64,000 bases of DNA from Gordionus sp. m RMFG-2023 (GCF_954871325.1 NC_088776.1:53772569-53836568); one strand, 5' to 3'; shown: positions 1-12,899, counted from the stretch's first letter. Notes: generated by a model from the letters alone, not told the origin. Program-made: numbers and translations.

Positions 1-1429
1 AAATACATATAAATTAAGGTTTCTCTTTCGCAGGTTCAAAATATTTTTGAATTTAAAGATTCAACCATCTTTTAAGATAGTTTTTTTTCGTTCCAATGCA
101 AGTATCTCTGTTTCCTCATGAGAGTTTTCTTTTGCTTATTTAAAAATAATTCCCGCCTTATATGTTTTTTAAATTTTATATAGTTTTTTTATATACTTTA
201 TAGTTTACATGTTTTTTATATTTTATTATAGTTATATATGTTATTTTTAATTCATCTTTTTAAAATAGATAATAATTTTTAATCAAAAATAAAAATTAAA
301 TAAAAAAAATATATAATTTTCTATGAAATATATAAAAGCCGTGTCACAGTGTCACAATTTATAATATATATCAGAAATAATATAATCTATGATAAAATCC
401 ATGTCAAGCTGAATATTTTTATCTTCGAGCCCCACATTTTGGGAACAACTACTTATAAGTAAAACATTACCTTGATCTTTATCAAGATGTGCGCTCGACA
501 AACTCCGCATCATGTGGATTATTTTCATCATCAAGCCCATTTTGGGAACCACTATCTAAAGGTAATGCATTAATTATAATAACATTTAAAATAATTATAA
601 TGTTATTAATTTTTGTATCCAAAAATATTTTTTACTTCATAAAAAATGAGATTTTTAGAAAATCATTACCATTTTCATTGTTTCAATAAATTCTTTTAAA
701 TTGAAAAGAATATATTTTGTTTTTAATATGAAATTATTTGTTGTTACAAATTCATATACAAATATATTTACAATAAAAAATTTATATAATATAATATTAT
801 TACCCTTATCAACTATTATTTTCCCATCCAGGGGTTCAACATTCCCCACCCCCTTTCCTATCCGACCTTTTATGGTTCCATGCATGAACCATTAAAGCAA
901 AAGATTTCGAACCATTTGTTCTCTTTTCATAATTCCTTTTTTGTTTGAGCTGAGCTATACCAATATTTTTTATATCAGCTGTTATTTTCTTAAGATAAGA
1001 CATTTTTATATCAGCCATAAAAGGCAAATATATTTTCAATTTTGTTTTGTAACTAAATAATAATTTAAAAGATAATAGTAAAATTATTTCTACTGTAAGA
1101 GGACGTCGAGGTTTCTGACCATCAGGTCTCTCCCCATCAGCGGGAGACTCCCGCGATTTTTTGGTTTACACGCAGACATCTTTCTTCCGCAAAACTACCG
1201 CAATTGGAAATCTCCCGCAAAAATCTACCGCAATTTTTTAATTTCTCCCGCAGTTTTTTTTATTAGTATTTTAACATTTTTAATATATAAATTATAATTT
1301 TGAGAGACTTTAATTGATGATTTTTAAAATAATTTTATATATTTATTCGAAAAACATGTTCTATCCTGTTTTAATTATATCCAATAATAAATCAACATCA
1401 TTTCATTCATATAAGTCAGTACAGGGGAG

Positions 1430-2780
1430 TATATCAACATCGATTGCAATACAAAAATATTTTCACATAATAAATAATACAGATGCAACTACATTTGCAG
1501 AAATCGTATACATCTATCATGTAGTTCAACATTCACACAGCTATATCATCACAATGTGGGTCGAATCTTTTTCTCATGATATTTAACGTCCAATATAAGT
1601 GTAAAATTTACTTGTGGCAGAACAAAAATGAGCCGTGCTATCACAATTGTTTTAGTACCTGAATCCTAGAGGTCAATTCTAGACGATTTGAAAGATGGGC
1701 ATCCATATTAAATTCTAACAGATGCATCTAATAATGGATATATTAAAACATTTCCCTTGATCCTTCGCTATTTCAACAAGAATAACAATATTCTCATAAA
1801 ACTGTTAAAAATTTTCCTCGAATAGTGAAAAATCCAACGATGTAGCTAGCAACATAATGGTGAATATAGCTGATTCAGGGATATCAATGATTTGCGTGTC
1901 AGCTTTCTGCGCTGATAATGCCTCTGTAAATTTTGGCAAAAACCCAAGTTACCGAATTGAGGCAGCACAATAATGAATTAATACCAATTGGCTCTATATG
2001 CCATATACTCCATAATTCTTGCAAGAACGCAATAAATTTACTATCTGTGGATGTCGAAATAATTGTGATGAAATGTTTTAATGAATTTAGTCATCAACTA
2101 AAAGAGTTAATGAATTAAAAGAGTTGGTGAAGTGGTCTGACAATGGTGTGAGTTGTTGCGATATATACCTATCAGGTAGTTGTCATTAATACCTGCCATC
2201 GATAGAATTTTAAAATTTTACAAACACTTAAAAATAATACTTTTCTTAAATAAAGATTTTAAAAGCTGTCCTAAAATTTTGAAATATTTTTTCGAGTATG
2301 AAATGGCAGAAGCATATTTGGGATTCGATTCACATGTAGGAAATCTACTTCATCCAGTTAATATTCAGTTGCAATAAAAAAGATTCACAAAATCATGCTA
2401 CAGCTCTGCTACAGTTAAAAATTGATAATAAATTTTATGGCGCTATTGCTAAAAATATTATATTAAAATTTTCAAATTATACTTTAATTAATACATTTTT
2501 AAATGAAGCAGATATTTTTATTAAGACAATTTTAGAATATTTACAATCAAAATTTTATTTTAATAACTCTATTTACAAATGTATAAATATTATGACCTTG
2601 GAACAGAAACCATAATTGATGGTTTTTATAATTAATAAATATATTAAAAATACCGAAAGACATTGATTTCTTGTTTGAGGTAATTCTCTCTATTTTTTAT
2701 GATTCGCCAAAATACATAAAGTTAGATGATCTAAAAGCAGAGGAGAAATGGGTAGAATTTTTTCGTATAAACGATAAATC
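1430..2780 (+). pseudogene. Decayed hAT transposase, KIAA1586-like family
   Basis: Pieces in order resemble the hAT transposases from which KIAA1586-type genes derive. An N-terminal patch rich in YHVVQHSHS lies near 1515-1550. A TDASN-like segment follows near 1715-1735, then a CADNASVNFG-like patch near 1910-1940. The best open stretch, 1933-2118, includes GSICHILHN and LLSVDVE. Another open stretch, 2180-2377, includes SLIPAIDRILKFY and EAYLGF. Near 2680-2770 there is a C-terminal patch. The pieces lie in different frames with several stops, so the gene is dead. This is a cut-and-paste DNA transposase that would have acted on the terminal repeats of its own element. The family call rests on conserved spacing and motifs recalled from the family, not on a search. 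Confidence 0.72.
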
Positions 2781-2784
2781 ATGC

Positions 2785-3045
2785 TTCTGTTAGAATTTCA
2801 TATGTATGCCCATTTTTCAAATCATCAAGAATTGACCTCCTGGATTTAGGTTATAAAACATTGATGATAGTTTTGCCCATTTTTGTTCTACAAGTATAGT
2901 TTTCATTTATATTAGAGTCATTAAATATTATGTGGAAAAGATTCTACCAACATTGTGATGATAAGTATCTCTGTGAATGTTGTACTACAAGATAATTGAT
3001 TACAATTACCGCATCTGTAGTTTCATCTGTATTATTTCTTATTTT
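2785..3045 (-). pseudogene. Inverted partial copy of the same hAT transposase N-terminal region
   Basis: The reverse complement of about 2785-3045 aligns to about 1470-1735 over most of its length. Shared landmarks are acaacattcac, atcatcacaatgt and gaggtcaattct. The element therefore carries the start of its transposase twice, head to head, on either side of the transposase body. This arm is as decayed as the other. It may be a rearranged or doubly inserted copy rather than a normal hAT terminus, because true terminal sequence continues outside it to 3506. Confidence 0.65.
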
Positions 3046-3722
3046 TGGAGTACCTTATTATGTATTTAAACGTGATACGTGATAATTATGCGCTTATCCC
3101 TATAATGTTATACACACACACGGTAGATTTTCAATTGCGGTCGTTTTACGGGACATTCGCATAAAATTTATTTTTAATTTTAAAATTAAAATCGTTTTTT
3201 TTATAGAATTTTATCTTGTTTACATTCTTTTATATTTAAAAAAGATCATTGGTTTTTTTTTATAAATTTATATATTTTAATAAATCAAGATGTTATTTTA
3301 TTTTGAAAAATAGTTACCGACTTTGTATTTATATAAACTAAATAAAAAATAATACGCGGATAATTACGTCAATTCAAAATCCCGTCTGAAGGCCGGGATT
3401 TTGCGGTCCTTCGGCCTGCAAGGAAATTTTTTTAGCAATTTTTATATTTTTCCCGCATAATACCAAATATCTCGCGCAATTTAATAATTTTGATCTGGCA
3501 ACCCTGTTTCTGACCATAAATAATTCATAGAGTGAAAATCCCGCGGAAGAGTGCATGCAAGAATTATAGGTGCCACACACCCTACTTAAGCATCTGGCCA
3601 GTCAGTTAGGATATCCAAAATCGATTTTGCTATTCGATTCTGGATTGTTCTATTAACTCGCTCAACCAAACTATTTGCTTGTGGGGATAGGCTGAGGTTA
3701 TTTTCTGAACAATCCCACATAA

Positions 3723-4690
3723 ATACAATCAATGGCTTAATGATTTATAATTATTAATAAATTGCACTTAATTTAGACATATAATTTTAGTTGTATAAAA
3801 TGTTAATATCCTAATTTTAATAAATTAACTATTCAAAATTTAAAAAAAATATATATATTATAATTAAAGTATCTGACTACTTTCATCGATAGTATAAATA
3901 AGTTATCATTTACATTGTTAAATTTTATATTTATGATAATATTAGGCGATGTAAAAAATAATAAATTATGTGATAATCTAAATTAAATTTTAAATGTATA
4001 AATAGCATTTAATAATGCCTATATGTAAAATTTTAATAAAATTATATCAAATGTTCTTACGTATAATATATAAACACAATATATTTATTAAGATAATTTA
4101 AAATAAAAAAAATAATTGTATCTATAGTATAAAATAATTTATCTACAATCTTAAATTTATAATATTATATTGCTTTAAATATTTTTCAATAATTTGAAAT
4201 AAAAAATATACTTACATATATATAAACCTAATGTACATTAAGATAACTTAAGTTAAAAATATACTTACATCCATAGTATAAAATATTTTACTATAATTAA
4301 TTTTATGATTATATTATATTGATGAAAAAAGATATACAATCAATGGCCTGAGTATTTTTTAATATGTTAAAAAAATAATAAATTGCATTTAACTTAGAAT
4401 GGCTAATTTTAATAAATTAATCATGACTTTAGCTAAAATAATATGAAATGTTATAATCTAATTTAATAAATTATAATTATCCCAAATTTGAAAAAAGAAA
4501 TCAAATATTCTCATATATTTATAAGCCCATATATATTAAGACAATTTGAAATAAAAAGATATCAAATATTCTCATAATTTATAAACCTATATATATTAAC
4601 ACAATTTGAAATAAAAAGATATCTTAATTTATTTTCGCCTATAGTATAAAATAATTTATCATCTATAATCTTGAGAGAGGTGCACTTTCT
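3723..4690. repeat. AT-rich region of diverged direct repeats
   Basis: This gene-free stretch is built from diverged direct repeats. The string caatcaatggc appears at about 3728 and 4337, suggesting a period near 600 bp. Inside the second unit a 60-61 bp sequence is tandemly doubled (4500-4560 and 4561-4620, ending gaaataaaaagat in both). The phrase tagtataaaat recurs many times. No coding sequence was seen. It may be a degenerate satellite or a low-complexity transposon interior. Confidence 0.5.
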
Positions 4691-7079
4691 AATAAAGTTA
4701 GACAACATTCATTGGAACTTTAGAATTTTAGGAAGTCATATATATATATTAAAATTATAGATAAAATGAATTATAAACTAAAAAATACATTGTTAAAATG
4801 CAGGAAAAATATAAAGAAAAAACAGAATTTCAAATTAAATTGTATTATATAGAAATATTTCCAATTTGACAGCTTCATTAAAATCTGACGTTTTAAATTT
4901 GAGACAATTTAAGCTATTAAGCATAAAGATTTTAAAAAAATCCATGAGATTTTGACTATTTAAATGGCCTCCAATGTACTTGAAGCCATAAAATCAAAAC
5001 CTCATGAAATCACTTTCACACGGTATTAGCCGTGAGATTTAGATTGTGTGATATTTCGAAATCTCATGGTAATCACTTTCACACGTTACACCGGGCCTAA
5101 AAATATTTTTTTTTAAAAATACCCAGTCCAGGTTGTATATTTTAAAACCTAATATTTTAAATTGCCATTATTAGCTATAAAAATTAAGAATAAATATAAT
5201 ACAATTAGAAAAAAATTCGTACAGACAGGCCGGGCCTGAGAATATAAAATCCGGGCCAGGCAGTTAATAGCTCTGTATGTTTCTGATATATATTATAAAA
5301 ATTGTTTATATTTCAAGATTTTCTTTGAGACACCTAAGTTTGAGTTCAAACCGGTTTTTACATTGATCAGAATTTGAGTCGGACCATGCACTATTTCAAT
5401 TAATGTAAACAAAATTTTATTAAAATCAACTATTAGATTTAGTAAATAGATATAGTATTGCAAATTTTATAGTTTTTACGACTTTTAGGAGTTGTTAAAA
5501 TAAAAAAGTGTCAAATATGGCAGCTAGACTCTAGAACAAATTTGTGAACCATAATGTTGAGACGACTCGTCACCTATTGTTGTGATTTATAAAAATTTAT
5601 TTGCTTCACTATTTTTATCTATGTGATATTTGGTAAAATGTTATTTACATAACTTATGCTATTTTAAAATCAATATAGTAATGTAGTAAAATACGTTCAA
5701 TATACTATTTATAAAATTGTTTGACTTTTAAAAAAATTAATAATCCATACACTGCTATGACAAAATAGATGTGATAGACATTGTAACTTTGATTCTAGAT
5801 ACCGAAAAGGGTTTTACCGATTTTTTATTTATTTTTCATAGGGCCGCCCAATTTTTATTTAGTTCAAGGTCTAAAGACGGAAATCTTAATTTTTAAAGCG
5901 TTCTATTAACGTATAATTTGATAAAGGCATAATTATGAAGTTAATTAATTTCTAATAATCCAGTATAACTTTATTTTCCATTTTAATTTTAAGAATTTTT
6001 TAAAAATATTTTTTAAGCCTATGTCCGACCCTGATTTTTAAAAATTTTAAGCCAGAACTTGAAGCCGACTAGGCTAGTCGATTTTAAAAAAATATTCTTA
6101 TCATTAAATGATGGGTAATGAATATTGTTATATGAAGCATGGAATTATTATAAATATTTTTTAATAAGTCATCATATATTGTATTTGGGAATTAAGAATT
6201 AAAAATATTATATTTATAATTGTTAGCATTTTATAGATTATATGGGAGCTTAATGTTCCGGGAACGTTCTCACAATCACTATTTACTTAAGGGGTTTGGT
6301 TTCCATTTTTAAAAAAATTACATTCCAAGTTCCTGGTTTAAAAATCTTATTTGTAAATCAAATTTATTCAATAATCTTTTTTCTCAGTAAGCTAAAATTT
6401 AGATTTTTAACAGTAAAAAATAACATAATTGAATATATTTTATTTAACAATATTTAATTAAATTCGTTTTAAAATAGTAGTCAATGTTTGCAATTCTTGT
6501 TGAGTACGTTTCATATTATTATTAATTTTCTATTGAATCTTGTTAATTTTTTAAATAGTATGGGTATAAAAATGTAATAATACTCAAATTCTTATAGAAG
6601 AAAATATCGTTTTTATTAGTGACTAATGAATTCAGGAATTCAAAATTAAATTATTCACTAACCATTCTCAAATTTATAATCTGGAGTTTAAAGTTTTTTT
6701 TACTGAGAATTTCAGTTTTATCTTTGAGCTATTAAATATTACTCTTTAAAAAAACAAATATTCTTACCCGAATCAACTTCTTCTACCACTTGTTAATAAA
6801 ATAAAACATAATATATTATTCAAAAATTTCCTCAAACTTTTTTTGAACTGACGAAATAAGATTAATTTAAAATATTTTTATTATAGAATTATTACTATTA
6901 TAATTAAAGTTGTAAATTTCAATGAAGTTAGTATTAAAACGTGTTTTATGATACTTAAATTTATAATATTTTTACCTCATTAACAAATAGTATTCTTTAG
7001 TGCCTTTTGTTAATGGTAAGAAAAACGGTTTTAAGTTATAATTATTTTATTCTAAAACTAAAAATGATACTAAAAATAA
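4691..7079. other. Gene-free AT-rich stretch with scraps of repeats
   Basis: No credible coding sequence. Small GC-richer scraps stand out. At 4995-5095 a segment with aatcactttcacacg occurs twice about 75 bp apart, with an inverted agattt/aaatct arm. At about 5080-5265 there are blocks with gggcct and ccgggcc, and at about 6010-6080 a block with gccgactaggctagtcg. These look like eroded ends of unknown transposons, but no target duplication could be paired. Confidence 0.35.
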
Positions 7080-7870
7080 ATATAATATAAGGTATATATA
7101 TATGTATTATAAAAAAAACAATTTAAGCGAAATATATATTTTAAGGCTATAATAACAATTTAAGTTAAATAAAAAAAATCAATCAATCAACATTCCCCTT
7201 CTTCTGAAAAGCCTTCCCATAATCCATCTGAGCTATCATAGAAAAAATTTCGTTCTTGGTTGTTCATTTTGATTGTTCAAGTCGTTCATAAGTCATTGTA
7301 GTCTTGGCTTGATTCTATCACGTTGGTTTGTTAATATCGTTTACGCTGGCTCGTCGTCAAGCTCCGTCGTTATCATTGTCAATTTTACAAAATTGTTATT
7401 ATCACCAATAAAATTATCATTATTAAAGAGGATTTCAGAATATATGATTAATTAGTGATCAAATTTGGATGTTAGAATAATAAAAGGACAATAAATTAAC
7501 AAGATTGTTAGATAATATTTTTAGCTTTTTTATTTTTTATATGATATTTTTAGCGATTTTATTTTTATTTTGCGTTTTAGTCTTTAATTTATTTTTACAT
7601 GTTTTAATATATTAAGTTATATAATCTTTTAGATAAACCGGTTTTTGTCTACTTCGTATCGGCTTAGGACTCGGTATTACAATATTTTTATCATTAGTTT
7701 TAATATTTTTGTCCTCACTTCCGTCCTTCTTAGGAGAGTCATGGTATGCAAATGTGTTATAGCATTCTCTCTTTCTTAATTGGTTTAGGTATTTCCTTGT
7801 AATACCATTTTCAGTATAGACTTGGAACATAGTGTAGCTTTCCTTTAAATTTAATTTGGATACTATTTAT
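7080..7870 (-). mobile_element. Ty3/gypsy-like fossil, 3' end (end of pol, polypurine tract, start of 3' LTR)
   Basis: On the minus strand, 7612-7830 reads as the end of a Ty3/gypsy pol. It has an ENGITRKYLNQLRK patch like the integrase C-terminal domain, then charged linker, then a PVYLKDYI ending typical of these polyproteins. Downstream on that strand, a purine-rich tract about 7193-7210 (reading agaaggggaa) abuts a sequence beginning tgttga at 7192, the expected start of a 3' LTR. The left LTR boundary and the 5' part were not found. The fossil is broken. The tract and following bases resemble the matching zone of the LTR element at 34086-36232, so the two are probably related. Confidence 0.6.
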
Positions 7871-7891
7871 AAATTTATAAAAATAGCAAAA

Positions 7892-7964
7892 TAAATTTAA
7901 AATTCTAGCAAATTTAAAATTCTAGCAAATTTAAAATTCTAGCAAATTTTCTAGCAAATTTAAA
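7892..7964. repeat. Tandem repeat, 17-bp unit
   Basis: The unit tttaaaattctagcaaa is repeated about three to four times, with a shortened last copy. It sits just outside the end of the gypsy-like pol fossil. Confidence 0.85.
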
Positions 7965-10230
7965 GGATTATATTTATATTTTTTTTAATTTTATATCTAC
8001 TTTGGGGGAGTAAGTTCTATAATTATGTTTATAAAATATATATTTTCTTGATTTATTATTATTGTAAGTGTTGGGCTTAGGATAATAATTGAAATTTTTG
8101 AAAATTAAAGATTTTTCTTAAAAAAGGTAGTCCAGTTAAAACATTTAATGTAATATTTAAAAAAAAAATTAAATATTATATTGTTGCATATTTTTTTACA
8201 GCGCGTATTTCTTTATTTAATTTCTATTTTCATTTATTCCTTTGATTAACATTTGTAATTAGTAATTATTTGTATAATAAAAAGATATATTAAAAATTAT
8301 GAGTTAAATTATTTGCAGTGATTAACAAGTTACTTTTAAAAATACAGTCGTAACTATTTATTTTAAAATATATATATTAATATAAATATCTATTTTTCTT
8401 TTAATTTTAACATCATTATATATATTTTTTATTTTTTAATCCTTACTTCCGTCTTCTATTAATATAAATTATATTATTTATTAATCTATACTTAATTAAT
8501 TTATTTTTAAAATATTTTATAATTAGACATATATAGTACTGGAATTAAAAATTCTTGCCCATTATATTATCAATAACATATTGACTTTTACTTGGTAATG
8601 GTTTTAATAGATGAATATCAATATTCTTTCATTTGTTATAGTAAATGAATTACTTTGTAATCCTTTTAATTAAAATAAGATAATTATTTATTTGGTTATG
8701 GATTAATAGATTTATGTTAAATTCATTTATAATGAATTATGATTATCATATACCCATTTATTTAAATACAATTTATAATATTTTTTATATTGGGGTATTT
8801 ATCATTGCACTAATATATCTTTTATTGTTTCCTATATTTTGGTATAAAACTCAATATGTTTAATTTTAAATATATATTCAAGGTTGGATCTTGCTTAGAA
8901 CTCTCTTATTTTAATAAAAACTACAGATAATATTTGATATTAGTTTAAATAGTATAAGAAAAAAATTATTCTATTCAAAAATGCAAATACAAATTTTGTA
9001 TTCGAATATTTCCATCTTTATTATAATTTAAACATCTTTTGCCCTCTTTCCAAAAAATTTAATATATTTAAATTTCTCCTTTGCAGGCATATTGTTAATT
9101 ATGTGCTTTAAGTGCTGCGTCTTCTCCCTTTAAAAAAAACTCCTGAAAAATGAATTAGCATCTTATTTTAACATTTATATTTTTATAAAATTATAACCTA
9201 TTTAGAAAAAATGCAATAATATTTTCTTAAGTTAGATTTTTTAAAAAAATTGGAAGTTTTAATAAATGGATTATTAATAATCTAAAGCTTTCTTTGAGAC
9301 GTGAATTTAAAAATCATAAAAAAATCTTTCCCTTTAAATTTTGTTAAACATAATAAAAACAACATAAAATCTCTTTTCTTCGGGTATAAGACTTACTCAT
9401 GAACATTTTTTCAAATTTAAAGTGTCAAACATTTATGATCGACTATGCGACAGATATGATTAAGCGTAGATATAGAAAAAATAATGATTTAAAAATCTAA
9501 TATTGTCCCTGTTTTAAAGTCCTATGTCATATACGTGTTTATATCAACTTTTATATACTAAATAATTTTTATTTTAAATTATTATTTTTATATCAACTTG
9601 TAACACAAAATTCTGATAAATTAATTAGAATTATATTGTATAAATCTTACTTCTAAATTATATTTATTATGCTGAAAAATTTCTTAATAGTTAGATTTTA
9701 TAGATATATTTTTAATAAAATTTTTCATAGATAAAACTTTTGTTACTTTGCAATATTCGTAACATTGATTTATTTAATAATATAATAATACAAAATTAAT
9801 ATTTAGTCAAACATTTTTATACTATTTATCTAGGTGATAAATTTTATTGGAGTCTTTAGGTCCATTATAAACCTTTGGCTATATTAAATTTTTACAAAAC
9901 AAAATTTCAGGATTTGTCCTTTTTTTTTATTAAAATGCTTTATTTTCTAGAAATTCTGAATTAAAGCCGTTTTTTTTAAATTATTAATTTCTTACTAATT
10001 TTTCTTTCCGATTTTTCTTTGCAATGATTTACATTTTGGGGGGAAAGACGGGCTAGGGTGTGTGTGGGGGAGGGGGGGGTTCTATTAGCTTAAAATATAA
10101 AGGAAAATTCCCTTGCCCCTTTCCCTTTAGATACGCCAAGGTTTTGCACTTAAGAACCATATAAAATTAATATGTCGGATTGATGTTAATTAAAATATAT
10201 TTTACAATTTTTTTTGCATTTGGATATTTT
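7965..10230. other. Gene-free AT-rich stretch
   Basis: No supportable gene or complete repeat was seen. A good splice-acceptor-like site (ctcctttgcag) ends at about 9085 and is followed by 15 open codons, but no donor or partner exon was found. At about 10038-10135 a G-rich run and a C-rich run bracket a short segment ending in tacgcc, probably an eroded MITE. Confidence 0.35.
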
Positions 10231-10443
10231 TAGTGTTTTAACAGCTCGTTTAGAGTTGATTTTAAAAAATGGCTAACTCATATTTTATCCTGAAAAATAA
10301 TACGCAAGCCTGACAATTTTTCTAATAGATGGCACAAGGGTTAAAACATCGATTAGCTAAATCATGAGGCTTGGACAATATTTTTCTGGCTAAAAATATT
10401 GAGTTATTCATATTTCAAAATAGGTCGCCATTTGACAATACTA
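10231..10443. mobile_element. TA-flanked MITE, copy 1 (about 210 bp)
   Basis: Starts TAGTGTTTTAACAG and ends, reverse-complemented, TAGTATTGTCAAATGG, with TA at both edges. The inverted ends share the pattern TAGNGTTGTTAAAAAGCC followed by GATTTGAGTTGATTTT, seen best in the copy at 29242. TA target and short length suggest a Tc1/mariner-type non-autonomous element. No coding sequence. Confidence 0.65.
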
Positions 10444-10599
10444 GATAAATACTTGATATTATATAGGATATTTTCAATAGAAATTTTATTTTAAAGATAC
10501 AATTTATTTAACAAAAGTAATAAAAAATACATTTCTAAATCTAGATAAAAAAATAATAAAAAAATTTTATGTAATATTTAAGGATAAAATATAAGTCAA

Positions 10600-12340
10600 A
10601 TTTTTTAAAATGATATACTATTATACAATTGTAGATAACTTACGTCTTTAAAACCTAGAGAGTACCCCTTAAATTCAAATATGATTTAGATATTATTCTT
10701 GAAGAATAGCATTAGGAAAATACTATAACAGATTATTAAAGTGGGTCATATCATTAGCCTTTATAAGATAAAGGCAAGACGTATAGAGTTTATGTCGATT
10801 TTTAATTAAGAATAAACTTATAGTTAGAAAGATTTAAATACACATTACAGAAGATCATTAACTTAACTGATGAATTTGGAAAGAATATATTTTTTTAAGA
10901 TGGAATTGTTGCCCGTTACTTAGTATTTACTAATAAATATTTAGATTCAAAAAATTGCTTACACCCAATAACAATGGATGAAATCTTTTTTGATATTAAT
11001 GTGGTTATATATTATTTTAAAAATTTGTTAATGTATAAAAGTGATTCTGAGATTTATTTTAATGAAAAAAATTTTTTGAAAGAATCTTAGAATATGGTTT
11101 AATCAGAAATATATGAAATAATTAATTTCAAATAAAAAACAGAAAATAAAATATTATATCAATTGCAAATATGATAGACCCTAAAAATAAAAGAAGTTGC
11201 GGTCGTGGACAGGACTTATGAATTATTAACTATTTATTGAAAGAATTTTACGATTGGCAGATGGTTTGTATGCTGTTTCTTAAAAGACGGAAAAAGTTTA
11301 ATTTGTGTTGAAGAAAGCTATGGCGGGATTAAAACGTAATTAATTGCTTCGTCCTATTACCTAGTGTTGATGGCAGAAAGGTGTGGACCTCTATTTGCCA
11401 AATATTGAGGCTTATATTATATTATTTTGGCTATGATTTTAATTTAACCGTTTTTTAAAATCGACCCAATGGTGCAGAACAACACCTATATTATGATAGT
11501 ATTAAATTAAACATTAGCAAATGCACCTAATATAGAAATAATTGAAGTTATGTTTCACTCTGAGATTCATAATGATCACAAACCTTTGGTAAATTTATTT
11601 GAGTACAAAAATTTACTTTGTATTTAGATATGACATTAATATTAATTATAATAATCACCTAGATTATCTAAATGAAGATTCCATTTTCTAGATTGTGATA
11701 ATTAGAAGAACCGTAAAATTAATTTGGATATAATAAGAGAAGTTACATAGTTAGACGATAGTGGAAATTAGAAATTTGAAAGATTATATAATATATTAAA
11801 ATGGAATAAACTTAAGATGATTCTGTGTTTTTAGGTAAATGAATTATATAAAGTATAAAGAGTTTATATATATAATAATAGATATGATAAAGGATTATTT
11901 TTTGTGGCCAATAATTAATTCAACTGCCTCACTATAGGATAAGCAAAACCTTTATATTAAATTAAAATTTTTTTTGCCCTTTAAAAATTTGAGATATTGA
12001 TACGAATGATAATAATATATTAATAAACAATATATTTTTATATATTGAGTTATCCAATCAAATGAGTAAAATATATGCTTACCACTGTGTTTCACCTTTC
12101 TTCTTATGAGCTGATAGAAAAAGCTGTAATGATAGCTAAAGAATATAATTTGTTAATTAAGGGCAGTAAAGGAATATGGACCTCAACCGAAGAAAATAGA
12201 TTTATTAGAGGATAATTTATGTGATGCGGTGGATGATATTTAAAAAAATGAGCTGTATGAAAAACAATAATGGTCAATGTTTCTATGAACGTTGGTACAA
12301 GCCAGGACACTACATATTAATTTTGCTTAATTAGAGGTAA
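10600..12340 (+). pseudogene. Unidentified decayed coding relic
   Basis: Several plus-strand stretches have coding-like composition unlike the surrounding AT noise. About 10938-11089 is open for some 50 codons and includes HPITMDEIFFDINVV. About 11240-11330 includes LLKEFYDWQMVC. About 11515-11630 includes EIIEVMFHSEIHNDHKPL. About 12105-12230 is open for about 40 codons. They are in different frames with stops between, and a MITE (11362-11488) sits among them. I do not recognise the family. It could be an old transposon gene, a host pseudogene or an integrated virus relic. The strong donor-like gtaagt at about 12337 may be chance. Confidence 0.35.
11362..11488. mobile_element. TA-flanked MITE, copy 2 (internally shortened)
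   Basis: The right end, reverse-complemented, reads TAGGTGTTGTTCTGCACC then ATTGGGTCGATTTTAAAA. The left end begins TAGTGTTGATGG and lacks most of the terminal repeat. Interior words such as attattttggct are shared with the copy at 29242-29451. Confidence 0.55.
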
Positions 12341-12899
12341 GTGTACCCCATTTATGCTTTATTATTAATTCTAAAGCCCCGCACAAGCTAGTATTTGAAT
12401 GTATTTAAGCCAGCTTTCGATTTATATAATTTTGTTATTTTATGACTTCTGTTTTTGGACTGTTCTTGAGGATCTTGGAATAAAGTATAATTTTTAAATA
12501 AGGATTATTTAGCATAAGCCATAAAGTTATATAAAAAATGTTCGCATTCTAAGTGAAATCATCTTATACTAGTTCTTTTATTTAGTAGAATTTATTTATT
12601 CTTGACTCTATTTGCTCTTTCCATAATATAACATATACTCATATTTCAGTGGCATTGTACCAATTTATTTTTGAATCTCGCCCACCAACTCTTGCTCCAC
12701 GTTAGTTTGTTCTGAATAACAATTAAGATATATAAAAATATGGATTGATATTTTTAAAATTATTAAGCATGTCAAAATATGTGAAAAATATTTATATTTT
12801 TATATATATTTATATAAAATATTATGTTTATATGCAGGGTGACAACTAAGATTTTCGCATATGAGAAAGGCACTAGGAGTCAATCAATGCTTGATTATT

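Larger units (their letters stand above)
1123..3506 (+). mobile_element. hAT transposon (KIAA1586-like), 2.4 kb, inserted in the gypsy-like fossil
   Basis: The element is flanked by tttctgaccat at 1112-1122 and again at 3507-3517, a direct repeat containing the 8-bp target duplication expected of hAT. The right end, reverse-complemented, begins CAGGGTTGCCAG, a typical hAT terminus. The left end begins CAGGTCTC and is diverged. Subterminal sequence is shared in inverted form: about 30 bp at 1184-1216 matches the reverse complement of 3121-3153 (both contain a cCGCAATTG core). Inside lies a decayed transposase on the plus strand, plus an inverted partial copy of its N-terminal region. The insertion point interrupts integrase-like sequence. 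Confidence 0.8.
640..3722 (-). mobile_element. Ty3/gypsy-like fossil, integrase region, split by a hAT insertion
   Basis: The minus strand on both sides of the hAT element reads as the later half of a Ty3/gypsy-type integrase. Right of it, about 3507-3720, there is a stretch resembling the end of the catalytic core (a HSSAGFSLYELF-like segment, family consensus H.STGFSPYEL). Left of it, about 790-1040, comes a charged segment and then a patch resembling the integrase C-terminal region that precedes the 3' end of pol. The two parts face the same way and abut the target-site duplication of the hAT, so they were one piece before that insertion. The fossil is broken many times and no LTR was recognised at either end. 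It is older than the hAT. The family call is from motif likeness only. Confidence 0.6.

Noticed and set aside
34-110. Strong acceptor (ttctctttcgcag) followed by a short open stretch
   Set aside because: No clear donor or neighbouring exon. The phase-1 reading stops after five codons.
352-552. Minus-strand open frame near the left edge
   Set aside because: It may be the far end of the gypsy-like fossil, but no motif supports it and an overlapping plus-strand frame is equally open.
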